Positions 8,736-15,000 of a stretch of 15,000 nt of DNA are shown here, piece after piece. Where the stretch lies: the NCBI GenBank assembly GCA_963170055.1, contig CAUJGJ010000487.1, positions 847,701 through 862,700 on the forward strand. Reading direction: 5' to 3'. Both the position numbers and the translations under genes were made by a program. This DNA comes from Halisarca cf. caerulea. Its lineage: Eukaryota; Porifera; Demospongiae; Chondrillida; Halisarcidae. The notes under the pieces were generated by a model that saw only the letters and a program-made list of their open reading frames with translations, ran no database searches and was not told where the DNA came from. The number at the start of each line of letters is the position of its first letter. The first letter of the stretch is position 1.

Positions 8736-8915
8736 CAGTGAAACTGCTGTAATCCGACACCTCTATAATCCGACATTCTCTCTAATCCGACACCTCCTTA
8801 TGAGGTACGGTCACCATAGTAAAGTATGCTAATAGCCACCCGGTAATCCGACAACCTCCTAATCCAGCATCTTTTCAAGCCCCATTGAGTGTCGGATTAG
8901 GAAGGTATTGCATTG
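8736..8915 (+). mobile_element. MITE, family B
   Basis: The left end is CAGTGAAACTGCTGTAATCC followed by GACACCTC, with TA just outside (8734-8735). The right end contains GTGTCGGATTAGGAAGG then TATTGCATTG, an imperfect inverted match to the left end. The subterminal motif 'AATCCGACA' is repeated four times near the left and centre. At about 180 bp it is non-coding. The right-hand TA is not preserved. Confidence 0.75.
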
Positions 8916-9251
8916 CTGTGGTAGCCTCTGGCCCTTTCTTACATAGTATTCTATACCGTCCACATTCTTGTCAGCTCTGAACCCTGGTTGCAGGAACTTG
9001 ACAGGTTTCTTTAATTGCATAGACCCCAAATAAGGCGTTTTTAGTATCAACTGTGCGCACTAAAGTGCTGTGTATTCTCCTTTTAAGCATTTGATGGGTG
9101 ATTGTGCAAAATGATGGCAGTAATTGCCTCCTTTGTGGACAGGTAGAGGTTCATCAAGATGTCTAGATGTATTTGGATGACAACCTGCACAGTTGGTACA
9201 TATTGGCACACCCTTCCTGCATGCTAGCTTACATTGGGCAGCTGCTCATGT
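8916..9251. other. Unassigned sequence
   Basis: No gene, RNA or repeat that I can support. A reverse-strand 63-residue frame (8859-9050) overlaps the neighbouring MITE and shows no domain. Confidence 0.45.
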
Positions 9252-9717
9252 GCACTCCCAGCTAGGGTACGCTCCTTATTAGCACGCACTCCTGGTTGGC
9301 ACACACTCCTGGTTAGTGTACATTCCTGGTTAGCATACACTCCTGGTTAGTGCACACTTCTGGTTAGCACACACTCCTGGTTAGCACACACTCCTGGTTA
9401 GTGCACACTCCTGGTTAGCACACACTCCTGGTTCACACACACTCCTGGTTAGTACACACTCCTTGTTAGCACACACTCGATCCTGGTTAGCACACACTCC
9501 TGGTTAGTACACACTCCTGGTTAGCACACACTCTTGGTTAGCACACACTCCCGGTCAGCACACACTCCCGGTCAGCACACACTCCTGGTTAGCACACACA
9601 CTCCTGGTTAACACACACTTTAGTTAGCACACACTCCTGGTTTGCACACACTTTTGTTAGCACACACTCCTGGTTAGTACACACTTTAGTTAGCACACAC
9701 TCCTGGTTTCTACACAA
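9252..9717. repeat. 17-bp minisatellite, about 27 copies
   Basis: The unit is close to CTCCTGGTTAGCACACA. For example CTCCTGG starts at 9374, 9391 and 9408, a 17-bp period. Variants include TTAGTGCACA, TTAGTACACA, CGGTCAGCACACA and shortened CTTTAGTTAGCACACA forms, with small insertions such as CGAT near 9479. The most diverged units lie at the left edge (9252-9290) and in the last 100 bp, typical of array borders. The period is not a multiple of three, and no long frame crosses it. Confidence 0.92.
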
Positions 9718-9818
9718 TTCACTCATGGTGCTTGGTAGCCCTTGGACCACTGTCATCAATAGGCTACAGACATGCAGTATAACTCAAACGTAGCATTCAT
9801 ATCTCAATATGGCCAGTA

Positions 9819-10136
9819 CAGTAAAACCTGTCTATAACGATCACTGAAGGGACCAAGTGATGGTGGTCTCTGTAGACAGGTGGTCCTTATACAGAGGTGC
9901 ATTAATATCACTGAGGTGGCCCATGGAGCAGCCTGCAGTGGTCTGTGGACAGGTGGTCCTTATACAGAGGTGCATTAGTATCACTGAGGTGGCCCATGGA
10001 GCAGCCTACAGTGGTCTTTGTAGACAGGTGATCCTTATACAGAGGTGCATTAATATCACTGAGGTGGCCCATGGAGCAGCCTGCAGTGGTCACTATAGAT
10101 AGGTGGTCTTCCTATACAAGTACTCTGGCTTTACTT
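9819..10136 (+). mobile_element. MITE, family A, three-unit copy
   Basis: The left end is CAGTAAAACCTGTCTATAAC, the cleanest terminal repeat of the family in this window, with TA outside (9817-9818). The right end reads GGCTTTACTT with TA outside (10137-10138), a decayed inverted match. Unit starts (GTGGTC) fall at 9863, 9938, 10011 and 10086, giving units of 75, 73 and 75 bp; the middle unit has lost two bases. Non-coding. Confidence 0.9.
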
Positions 10137-10152
10137 TATACTGTATTTGTGT

Positions 10153-10528
10153 GAGTACGAGTCACGAGTGCTTGAGTAGGAGTCACGAGTGCTTGAGTAG
10201 GAGTCACAAATGCTTGAGTAGGAGTCACGAGTGCTTGAGTAGAAGTCACGAATGCTTGAGTAGGAGTCACGAGTGCTTGAGTAGGAGTCACGAGTGCTTG
10301 AGTACGAGTCACGAGTGCTTGAATAGGAGTCACAAGTGCTTGAGTACGAGTCACGAGTGCTTGAGTAGAAGTCACAAGTGCTTGAGTACGAGTCACAAGT
10401 GCTTGAGTAGGAGTGTCGAGTGCTTGAGTAGGAGTCACGAGTGCTTGAGTACGAGTCACAAGTGCTTGAGTAGGAGTGTCGAGTGCTTGAGTAGGAGTCA
10501 CGAGTGCTTGAGTACGAGTCACAAGTGC
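10153..10528 (+). repeat. 21-bp minisatellite, about 18 copies
   Basis: The unit is close to GAGTAGGAGTCACGAGTGCT plus T; GAGTA starts at 10153, 10174 and so on in 21-bp steps. Variants alternate GTAGG/GTACG, CACGAG/CACAAG and CAC/GTC. A 63-bp (three-unit) block starting with GTGTCGAG at 10413 is repeated at 10476. Because 21 is divisible by three, frames stay open on both strands (HECLSRS-like and STRDSYS-like), but several frames are open at once, which argues against coding. It begins 16 bp after a family A element. Confidence 0.95.
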
Positions 10529-10887
10529 AATTGTGTACTAATTTCTTCACATTCGAATTCGTTCCTAGAGTAACGTACTATGCACCAAATGCTGGCGTCT
10601 TTGTATGTAGAACACGCCATGCAAGCACTTGCAGTATTCTAGAACTAAGGATTTCAGGGTGTGACTTGTACCCAAGGAAATACAGTAGTTCCCGTTGCAT
10701 TAGCTATTGCTTCTGTAAGTGAGGCCTCCATGCGTCTCATCGATTACGTGGCTCTGATTGACGTCACCTGACCATCACTGTAGGTAGCTGTGGCAGGCAG
10801 CATTGAGTGATGGTGACATGTGTTCTTTTATAATTCCAGTCCCATTACAAGCTAACATTTGTATGCAGTTTACCAATAAAGAAAATA
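10529..10887. other. Unassigned sequence with a CRE-like site
   Basis: No gene is supported; a 72-residue frame (10504-10722) begins in the minisatellite and shows no domain. TGACGTCA at 10759-10766, preceded by GAT, is the only recognisable site. Confidence 0.45.
10759..10766. promoter_or_regulatory. CRE palindrome TGACGTCA
   Basis: This is a perfect cAMP response element consensus, the second in the window (the first is at 6824). It overlaps GATTG, a weak CCAAT-like core. No downstream gene or other promoter element is visible, so this may be chance. Confidence 0.25.
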
Positions 10888-11142
10888 CACTGAAACACGT
10901 ACCTTCAAGACCACTTGTGTACGAAGACCAATTGTCTATAGTGACCACTGTAGGCTGCTCCATGGGCCACCTCAGTGATACTAATGCACCTCTGTATAAG
11001 GACCACCTGTCTACAAAGACCACTGTAGGCAGCTCCATTGTCCACCTCAGTGATACTAGAGCACCTCTGTATATTGATCACCTGTCTACAAAGACCGCCA
11101 TGACTTGATCCCTAGAGTGGTCCTTATAGACAGGTTTTACTA
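10888..11142 (-). mobile_element. MITE, family A, two-unit copy
   Basis: The left end is CACTGAAACACGTACCTTCA with TA outside (10886-10887). The right end is CTTATAGACAGGTTTTACT, a better-preserved terminal repeat, with the following bases changed from GTA. The core anchor CCACTGTAGG starts at 10945 and 11020, and its counterpart is at 11095, so two units of exactly 75 bp. Orientation is opposite to the 5900 copy. Length 255 bp. Confidence 0.87.
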
Positions 11143-11206
11143 TGCATGGTTGTTCCAGCCCTCTTATCAACCAGCAGTGGCATGCAGTTTGCCGACAAAG
11201 ACACCA

Positions 11207-11367
11207 CAGTTAAACCTGTCTAATCCAGCCACCTCAGGACAAGACAAGTTGGCCATATTAGGGAGGTGGCTGGAATAGACAGGTCCATTCCAAGACATAT
11301 ATATGTTATTTCTAGGATTAGACAGTGTTGTCACCTCACAAAGACACCCAGTAGAGAGGTTTCACTG
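11207..11367. mobile_element. MITE-like element, family F
   Basis: The left end is CAGTTAAACCTGTCTAATCC followed by AGCCACCTC. An inverted counterpart, GAGGTGGCTGGAATAGACAG, lies at 11263-11282, and a second end-like sequence, GAGAGGTTTCACTG, closes at 11367. The first 12 bases of the left end resemble family A and the AATCC block resembles families B to D, so this may be a hybrid or a separate lineage. Which right end is the true boundary is uncertain. Confidence 0.55.
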
Positions 11368-11921
11368 GATGGATTAGCTCAAGTTCATATCTTGCAACTA
11401 TTCCACAGGGTTCATGGGGGTATCAGAGTGTTCTTCCTGCACCGTGCGCCTTAGTTCCTTGGTAGTGATGAAGTGTTTGCCGTGACAGGCCTTAACAGGG
11501 CAATCAACTCAGTCGCATGCAGTTGGTGAATGCTGTATCCATGGTAACCACATTCTCTGCTAATTTCCCATCTGTTTCTGGATCAATGGTAACCGCATAC
11601 TCCGCTAATTACCCAACTGTTGCCCGGCGTGCTCTTAGTATGGGTGCAGTGAATGTGATGGTCATCTAAGGAGCTTGTGTTGAGAGGAGGAAGTGAAATG
11701 TATGGCTTTGAAGCCAACTTCCCGTGTTCTTCACATGCAGTATGACTTGGTTTCCCGATGGATTGTAGGCTGTGTGTGCTTGGTATGAAGAAGTACCCAA
11801 CATGACACCACCACATTTAGCAACCGTCGCAACCTATTATCTATGGGTTCGCCGGCCATAGTACAGTCAGACTTGGTTCATTAGTACCGCAGCTAATACA
11901 TAATCCTAGTATCTGAGTATG
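11368..11921. other. Unassigned sequence containing a 45-bp duplication
   Basis: No supported gene or RNA. ATGGTAACC at 11541 and 11586 mark a two-copy, 45-bp tandem duplication (about 11534-11623) in which TCTGCTAATTTCCCATCTGT is matched by TCCGCTAATTACCCAACTGT. A reverse frame at 11583-11816 shows no domain. Confidence 0.5.
11534..11623 (+). repeat. 45-bp tandem duplication
   Basis: Two copies, each with ATGGTAACC (11541 and 11586), then CTC/CTCCGCTAATT and CCCA.CTGTT blocks in the same order. They are about 80% alike by eye. Confidence 0.75.
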
Positions 11922-12322
11922 CAGTAGAACCGCCTGAAAGGCCACTTTAATGAAAGACCACCTGTCTATAGTGACCACTGTAGGCTGCTCTATGGGCCAC
12001 CTCAGTGATACTAATGCACCTCTGTATAAGGACCACCTGTCTATAGTGACCACTGTAGGCTGCTCTATGGGCCACTTCAGTCATACTAATGCACCTCTGT
12101 ATAAGGACCACCTGTCTATAGTGACCACTGTAGGCTGCTCTATGGGCCACTTCAGTCATACTAATGCACCTCTGTATAAGGACCACCTGTCTATAGTGAC
12201 CACTGTAGGCTGCTCTATGGGCCACCTCAGTCATACTAAAGCACCTCTGTATAAGGACCACCTGTCTACAGAGACCACCATCACTTGGTCCCTTGAGTGG
12301 TTGTTTTAGACAGGTTTTACGG
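11922..12322 (-). mobile_element. MITE, family A, four-unit copy
   Basis: The left end CAGTAGAACCGCCTGAAAGG is decayed, and the right end reads TTTTAGACAGGTTTTACGG. GACCAC anchors fall at 11973, 12048, 12123, 12198 and 12273, giving four units of exactly 75 bp. By eye the second and third units are nearly identical (both share CACTTCAGTCATACTAATGC), which marks recent unit duplication within this copy. TA flanks are not preserved. Open frames on both strands follow from the period. Confidence 0.88.
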
Positions 12323-12390
12323 CACTTGCTCACTGTTTCATGTGCAGTTCTGACAACAACACTGACAGTAAGTACTTCTGATAATAAGTA

Positions 12391-12827
12391 CAGCAAAACC
12401 TGTCTATAACAACCACTCAAGAGACCAAGTAATGGTGGTCATTGTAGACAGGTGGTCCTTATACAGAGGTGCATTATACATGGTATCACTGAGGTGGTCC
12501 ATGGAGCAGCCTACAGCGGCCACTATAGACAGGTGGTCTTTCTATATTTGATAAATGATCTTTAAGGCCCCATTTACACGTATATCTGGATACCTTTATA
12601 AACGTATGCTTTTGAATGCGTTTACAACTTATTTACACAAAAATGATCGAAATGATCGATGTATGCGTTTATAGAGTATCCACTTAGGTATCTGTTTACG
12701 AAGTATTCACATTCGCTTATACGTTTTCGGCATTTTCGTGTAAATAGTCTGTGTAAACGTCTTCAAAAGTACACGTTTACAAGGGTATCCGGATACGTGT
12801 AAATGGGGCCTAAAACAGGACTCGCTG
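12391..12827 (+). mobile_element. MITE, family A, one-unit copy split by another MITE
   Basis: The left end is CAGCAAAACCTGTCTATAAC with TA outside (12389-12390). GTGGTC at 12435 and GCGGCC at 12516 bound one unit of 81 bp, 75 plus a six-base insertion (TACATG) near 12477. The right part is interrupted at 12566-12810 by a foldback MITE. The terminal sequence resumes after it as ACAGGACTCGCTG with TA outside (12828-12829). Removing the insert and one TAA leaves 189 bp, as expected for a one-unit copy. Confidence 0.8.
12566..12810. mobile_element. Foldback MITE, PIF/Harbinger-like (TAA duplication)
   Basis: The two ends begin, on opposite strands, with the same 18 bases, GGCCCCATTTACACGTAT, and then both reach GGATACC. 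TAA lies directly outside both ends (12563-12565 and 12811-12813). The inverted similarity continues inward: TAAACGTATGCTTTTGAA on the left matches the complement of TTCAAAAGTACACGTTTA on the right, then a TTTACACAAAAATG-type block. Nearly the whole 245-bp element can pair with itself. A 3-bp TWA duplication is the hallmark of PIF/Harbinger; superfamily assignment is inferred because no transposase is present. Confidence 0.85.
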
Positions 12828-12925
12828 TATAGTACATGTACAGCGCAGCTCTCCATAACCTGAAACCCTGTCTGAACTGAACATATTTGTATGTTGAAGT
12901 GCTTTTATGACATGTTGTCCAAGTA

Positions 12926-13097
12926 CAGGTGAAACTCGTTACACAGAAATCTCTTACAGTGAATTTCTGATATAGTGAATAAACTCATGTGGCCCAGTGA
13001 ATGGTCTGCTATGAAAGTGTAACTGGTTATAGTGAATTTCTGATATAGTGAAGAATTTTCAGTGTCCCTTGTGATTTGTTATAGTGAGTTTCCACTG
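12926..13097 (+). mobile_element. MITE, family E, TA-flanked copy
   Basis: The left end is CAGGTGAAACTCGTTACACA and the right end is GTTATAGTGAGTTTCCACTG, inverted to each other. TA stands outside both (12924-12925 and 13098-13099). The interior holds GTGAATTTCTGATATAGTGA twice, one copy near each side. It is 172 bp and non-coding. The copy at 7300-7456 and the reversed remnant at 13954-14088 belong to the same family. Confidence 0.85.
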
Positions 13098-13105
13098 TAT
13101 AGTGA

Positions 13106-13342
13106 CATTGCAATAATAAGGACACCATTGAGACCATAAGGAGCTGTCCGGAGGTGTCCTTATCTCAGACGATTCAAGTGTACACATGAATTAAGTGTGT
13201 GTGTCTGCATAAGTTACATCATCCAACACACACACTACAACCATGTCAATGCAAGGGATTTTTAATGGGACAAACATGCAATGGTGTCCTGTTTATGGAG
13301 GTGGCTGCATTTAGGAGGTGTCCTTTAATATTGGTTCCACTG
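13106..13342. mobile_element. MITE, family G
   Basis: The left side reads CATTGCAATAATAAGGACAC and the right end GGTGTCCTTTAATATTGG followed by TTCCACTG; these are imperfect inverted repeats. Interior copies of GGTGTCC and AGGTGTCCTTAT occur on both sides. It starts only eight bases after the end of the family E copy. Flanking TA is not preserved. An 81-residue frame at 13199-13444 crosses its right end and has no domain. Confidence 0.6.
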
Positions 13343-13357
13343 CATTTGTTTCATTTG

Positions 13358-13645
13358 CATGGGAAACCTGTAATCCGGCCGGAAACCCCTCTAAAGGGAA
13401 TGTGTTTCAAGCCCCGTGCTGTGTGTGCTGTTTGTATGTGTTAAGCCATCCGAATCCATAATATCTCCTAAGTACCCTCCCTCTGAGTCCCTCCGAGTAA
13501 GGTGAACTCTTATGAATCCACCACCACTTTATCCGCCAAACTCTTTCATCTGTCACCAATTTTGTAAGTGAACTGATTAAAAAGGTTGTACATTGATTTG
13601 GATAATCTGCCAAACTCGTTAATCCACCCTAATTTTGACAGATTA
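13358..13645. mobile_element. Degenerate MITE-like region with ATCC-type motifs
   Basis: It begins CATGGGAAACCTGTAATCCG, resembling family B/F ends. It then carries scattered TTTATCCGCCAAACTC and GATAATCTGCCAAACTC blocks and AACTCGTTAATCCACC, all typical of the terminal motifs of families B to D. No pair of boundaries can be fixed. It may be several overlapping remnants. Confidence 0.4.
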
Positions 13646-13749
13646 ACAACTTAGAATGCTCTGCACTTTGAAACCCCATGCACTTGCCCAAACACTTGAC
13701 AGTCTGGAATCCTTGAGAATGAGTATTCTGCCCCTGCTTGCTTTAGGTG

Positions 13750-13905
13750 CAGTCACACCTCGTTTATCCGACACTGGTTTATCTGAACACCTCATTTGTC
13801 CAACCCTTTGCTGTGAATCCCCATCACTACTTTCTGTACAATTTACCCTGGTTTATCCAACTGCTGGTTTATCCAACACCTGATCTATTGGTTTATCAAA
13901 CACTT
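13750..13905 (+). mobile_element. MITE, family D, reference copy
   Basis: The left end is CAGTCACACCTCGTTTATCC followed by GACACTGG. Its subterminal block occurs twice in tandem with a 32-bp step (CCTC at 13758 and 13790). Further TGGTTTATCCAAC and TGCTGGTTTATCC motifs follow. It aligns in reverse with 3512-3766, where the same 32-bp block has been amplified. The right end is not clear, so 13905 is approximate. Confidence 0.65.
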
Positions 13906-13953
13906 TCTATTGCTATGTGGAAAGATGTCGTCTGATCAATGGGATCCACTGTG

Positions 13954-14088
13954 CAGTGAGAACACGCTATAATAATCCCAGGGAACACTGAAAATTCTCC
14001 ATTACATTAATATGTAATGGATAATTCACAAGCTATGGTGAATTTGTGATATCTGTTTGCCACCATAAGTCACCATAGCTCGTTACTG
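13954..14088 (-). mobile_element. MITE, family E, diverged reversed copy
   Basis: It begins CAGTGAGAACACGCTATAAT and then GGGAACACTGAAAATTCT, the complement of the right part of the 12926 copy (AGAATTTTCAGTGTCCC). The far end reads AGCTCGTTACTG followed by TA. The interior is diverged and includes a palindrome-like CCATTACATTAATATGTAATGG (about 14000-14020). Confidence 0.55.
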
Positions 14089-14189
14089 TACACCCTCAAA
14101 GTAGAACATTCACTGAGTCACATGTACTTGTTCACTAATATGCAGAAGTTCACAAGTGAGATCTCTGTGTATTTCCACGTGTGTGTGTG

Positions 14190-14275
14190 CAGTGTGACCT
14201 CGCTGAGACAGAAGTTCAGGGAACCCGCAAAATTAGTTCTCACTATCAGAAGTTCCTCTTATCAGGATGTGATAC
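14190..14275 (+). mobile_element. Possible MITE 5' end, family H
   Basis: CAGTGTGACCTCGCTGAGAC has the same CAGTG...ACCTCG terminal form as family D, and the following GACAGAAGTTC is echoed by TATCAGAAGTTC about 50 bp on. No right end was found. A 94-residue frame (14122-14406) spans the region; it shows no domain, signal peptide or repeat and is not supported as a gene. Confidence 0.35.
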
Positions 14276-14587
14276 TACATGTACAGTACTACAGCAGACC
14301 AAACATGGTTAGGAAACTAGCTTGCATTAAGCAGAAATTTGTCTGCAGAGTGTTCTACTGTTCTTGCTGTGTTCAGAGGCATCCTCATACTCCAACACTG
14401 AACTGACCCGTTATCGGAGAGCAGTACCGAGGACATTAGCTTATGACAAGTTATTCATAGTTTACAAAACATTATATGTAATGAATGTTCAGCTGTAGCA
14501 CTTACCCTTCAATGCTTTGCATGTAATTCGAGTGTGTGGCCCGACAGCCACCATGGGTTTTTAACTCGAATTACTTGTTATTGAGTA
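14276..14587. other. Unassigned sequence with an 11-bp hairpin
   Basis: No gene supported. GTAATTCGAGT (14523-14533) and ACTCGAATTAC (14564-14574) form a perfect 11-bp inverted repeat with a 30-base spacer. Confidence 0.5.
14523..14574. repeat. Perfect 11-bp inverted repeat, 30-base spacer
   Basis: The arms are GTAATTCGAGT and ACTCGAATTAC. The spacer (GTGTGGCCCGACAGCC...) is not part of the stem. There is no T-run of the kind that would suggest a bacterial terminator, and the context is eukaryotic. It may be the paired ends of a small, internally deleted element. Confidence 0.7.
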
Positions 14588-14849
14588 CCGTTAACCTACA
14601 TGTCTTTAAGATCACCACTTGTACAGAAAGACCACCTGTCTACAGAGGCCACTGTAGGCTGCTCCATGGGACACCTCGGTGATACTAATGCACCTCTGTA
14701 TAAGGACTACCTGTCTACTGAGACCACTGTAGGCTCCTTCATGGGCCACCTCAGTGATACTAATGCACCTCTGTATAAGGACCACTTGTCTACAGAGACC
14801 ACCATGTCACTTGGTCCCTTGAGCAGTCGCTTATAAACAGGTTTTAGTG
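14588..14849 (-). mobile_element. MITE, family A, two-unit copy
   Basis: The left end CCGTTAACCTACATGTCTTT is decayed; the right end reads CTTATAAACAGGTTTTAGTG. TA lies outside both (14586-14587 and 14850-14851). Anchor CCACTGTAGG falls at 14649 and 14724 and its counterpart at 14799, two units of exactly 75 bp. Length 262 bp. It is reversed relative to the 5900 copy. Confidence 0.88.
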
Positions 14850-15000
14850 TACACTTTAATCACAAGGTGAATGTTCCTCAGGGTAAGGTTAGATTAGAGA
14901 GGTTGTTGGTACAATGAAGAGTTGGCTTACAAAGATTCCACTGTATTCAAGACCCTCTTCAGTTCTGAATTTTCTCAAAGGAACGTTTCATTTGTTGTTT
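14850..15000. other. Unassigned right edge
   Basis: No feature supported. ATTCCACTGTA near 14935-14945 resembles a MITE end, but no partner is visible within the window. Confidence 0.35.

Noticed and set aside
9252..10528. CRISPR array (regular short repeats)
   Set aside because: Units of 17 and 21 bp follow each other with no unique spacers, so these are minisatellites; the context is also eukaryotic.
10103..10573. 156-residue Ser/Cys-rich frame (SHECLSR repeats) and two reverse frames
   Set aside because: Product of the 21-bp minisatellite; three frames are open at once over the same array.
11947..12420. 157-residue reverse-strand frame and its forward partner at 11950-12309
   Set aside because: Same family A 75-bp unit read through in two orientations; not protein-coding evidence.
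12566..12810. piggyBac-type element (TTAA target)
   Set aside because: TTAA precedes the left end, but the right flank is CCTAAA; only TAA is shared, which fits a 3-bp duplication better.
14122..14406. 94-residue non-repetitive frame as a possible gene
   Set aside because: It overlaps a possible MITE end, has no recognisable domain or signal, and a frame this short is expected by chance in 15 kb.
14523..14574. Rho-independent terminator
   Set aside because: No U-run after the stem, a long 30-base spacer, and the window is not bacterial in character.

Overview
The window looks like gene-poor, repeat-dense nuclear DNA of an animal, most likely a marine-type invertebrate. The basis is long CA/TG microsatellites, many short non-coding DNA transposons (MITEs) with pogo/Tigger-style ends, and several minisatellites. 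There is no compact coding, no operon-like layout, and no rRNA or tRNA that I can see. The species cannot be named from this sequence; a sponge or cnidarian would fit but is a guess. I support no protein-coding gene. The longer open frames all lie in repeats, either CA/TG tracts reading as Thr-His or Cys-Val, or arrays whose unit length is a multiple of three (75, 24 and 21 bp).

Layout. 1-395: a diverged ~150-bp tandem repeat. 541-715: a decayed MITE-like stretch. 943-1332: a TG tract with a second-order duplication. 1593-1861: a MITE remnant and a 24-bp minisatellite. 2332-2500: a 53-bp repeat in three copies. 2680-3766: four MITE or MITE-like units, one with its end expanded into a 32-bp array. 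4284-4571 and 5130-5665: CA/TG tracts. 5900-6603: a large MITE with eight 75-bp core units. 7092-7456: two further MITE copies. 7772-8637: a long CA-then-TG tract. 8736-8915: a MITE. 9252-9717: a 17-bp minisatellite. 9819-10136: a three-unit copy of the 75-bp family. 10153-10528: a 21-bp minisatellite. 10888-14849: a dense run of MITEs, including one nested insertion.

The central observation is one MITE family (called A here) present seven times with 1, 1, 2, 2, 3, 4 and 8 copies of a 75-bp internal unit. Element length is close to 102 + 75n bp throughout. The unit contains a copy of part of the element's own terminal repeat. A second, unrelated-looking family (D) shows the same behaviour with a 32-bp unit. 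MITE ends or cores here therefore appear to be turning into satellite-like arrays, and one array already has a higher-order (150-bp dimer) structure. At least seven groups of terminal sequence share CAGT/CACTG ends, often with TA on both sides, as expected for the Tc1/mariner-pogo superfamily. One different element (TAA duplication, GGCCCC ends) resembles PIF/Harbinger MITEs and has inserted into a family A copy.

Family letters A to H are local labels used only in this annotation.
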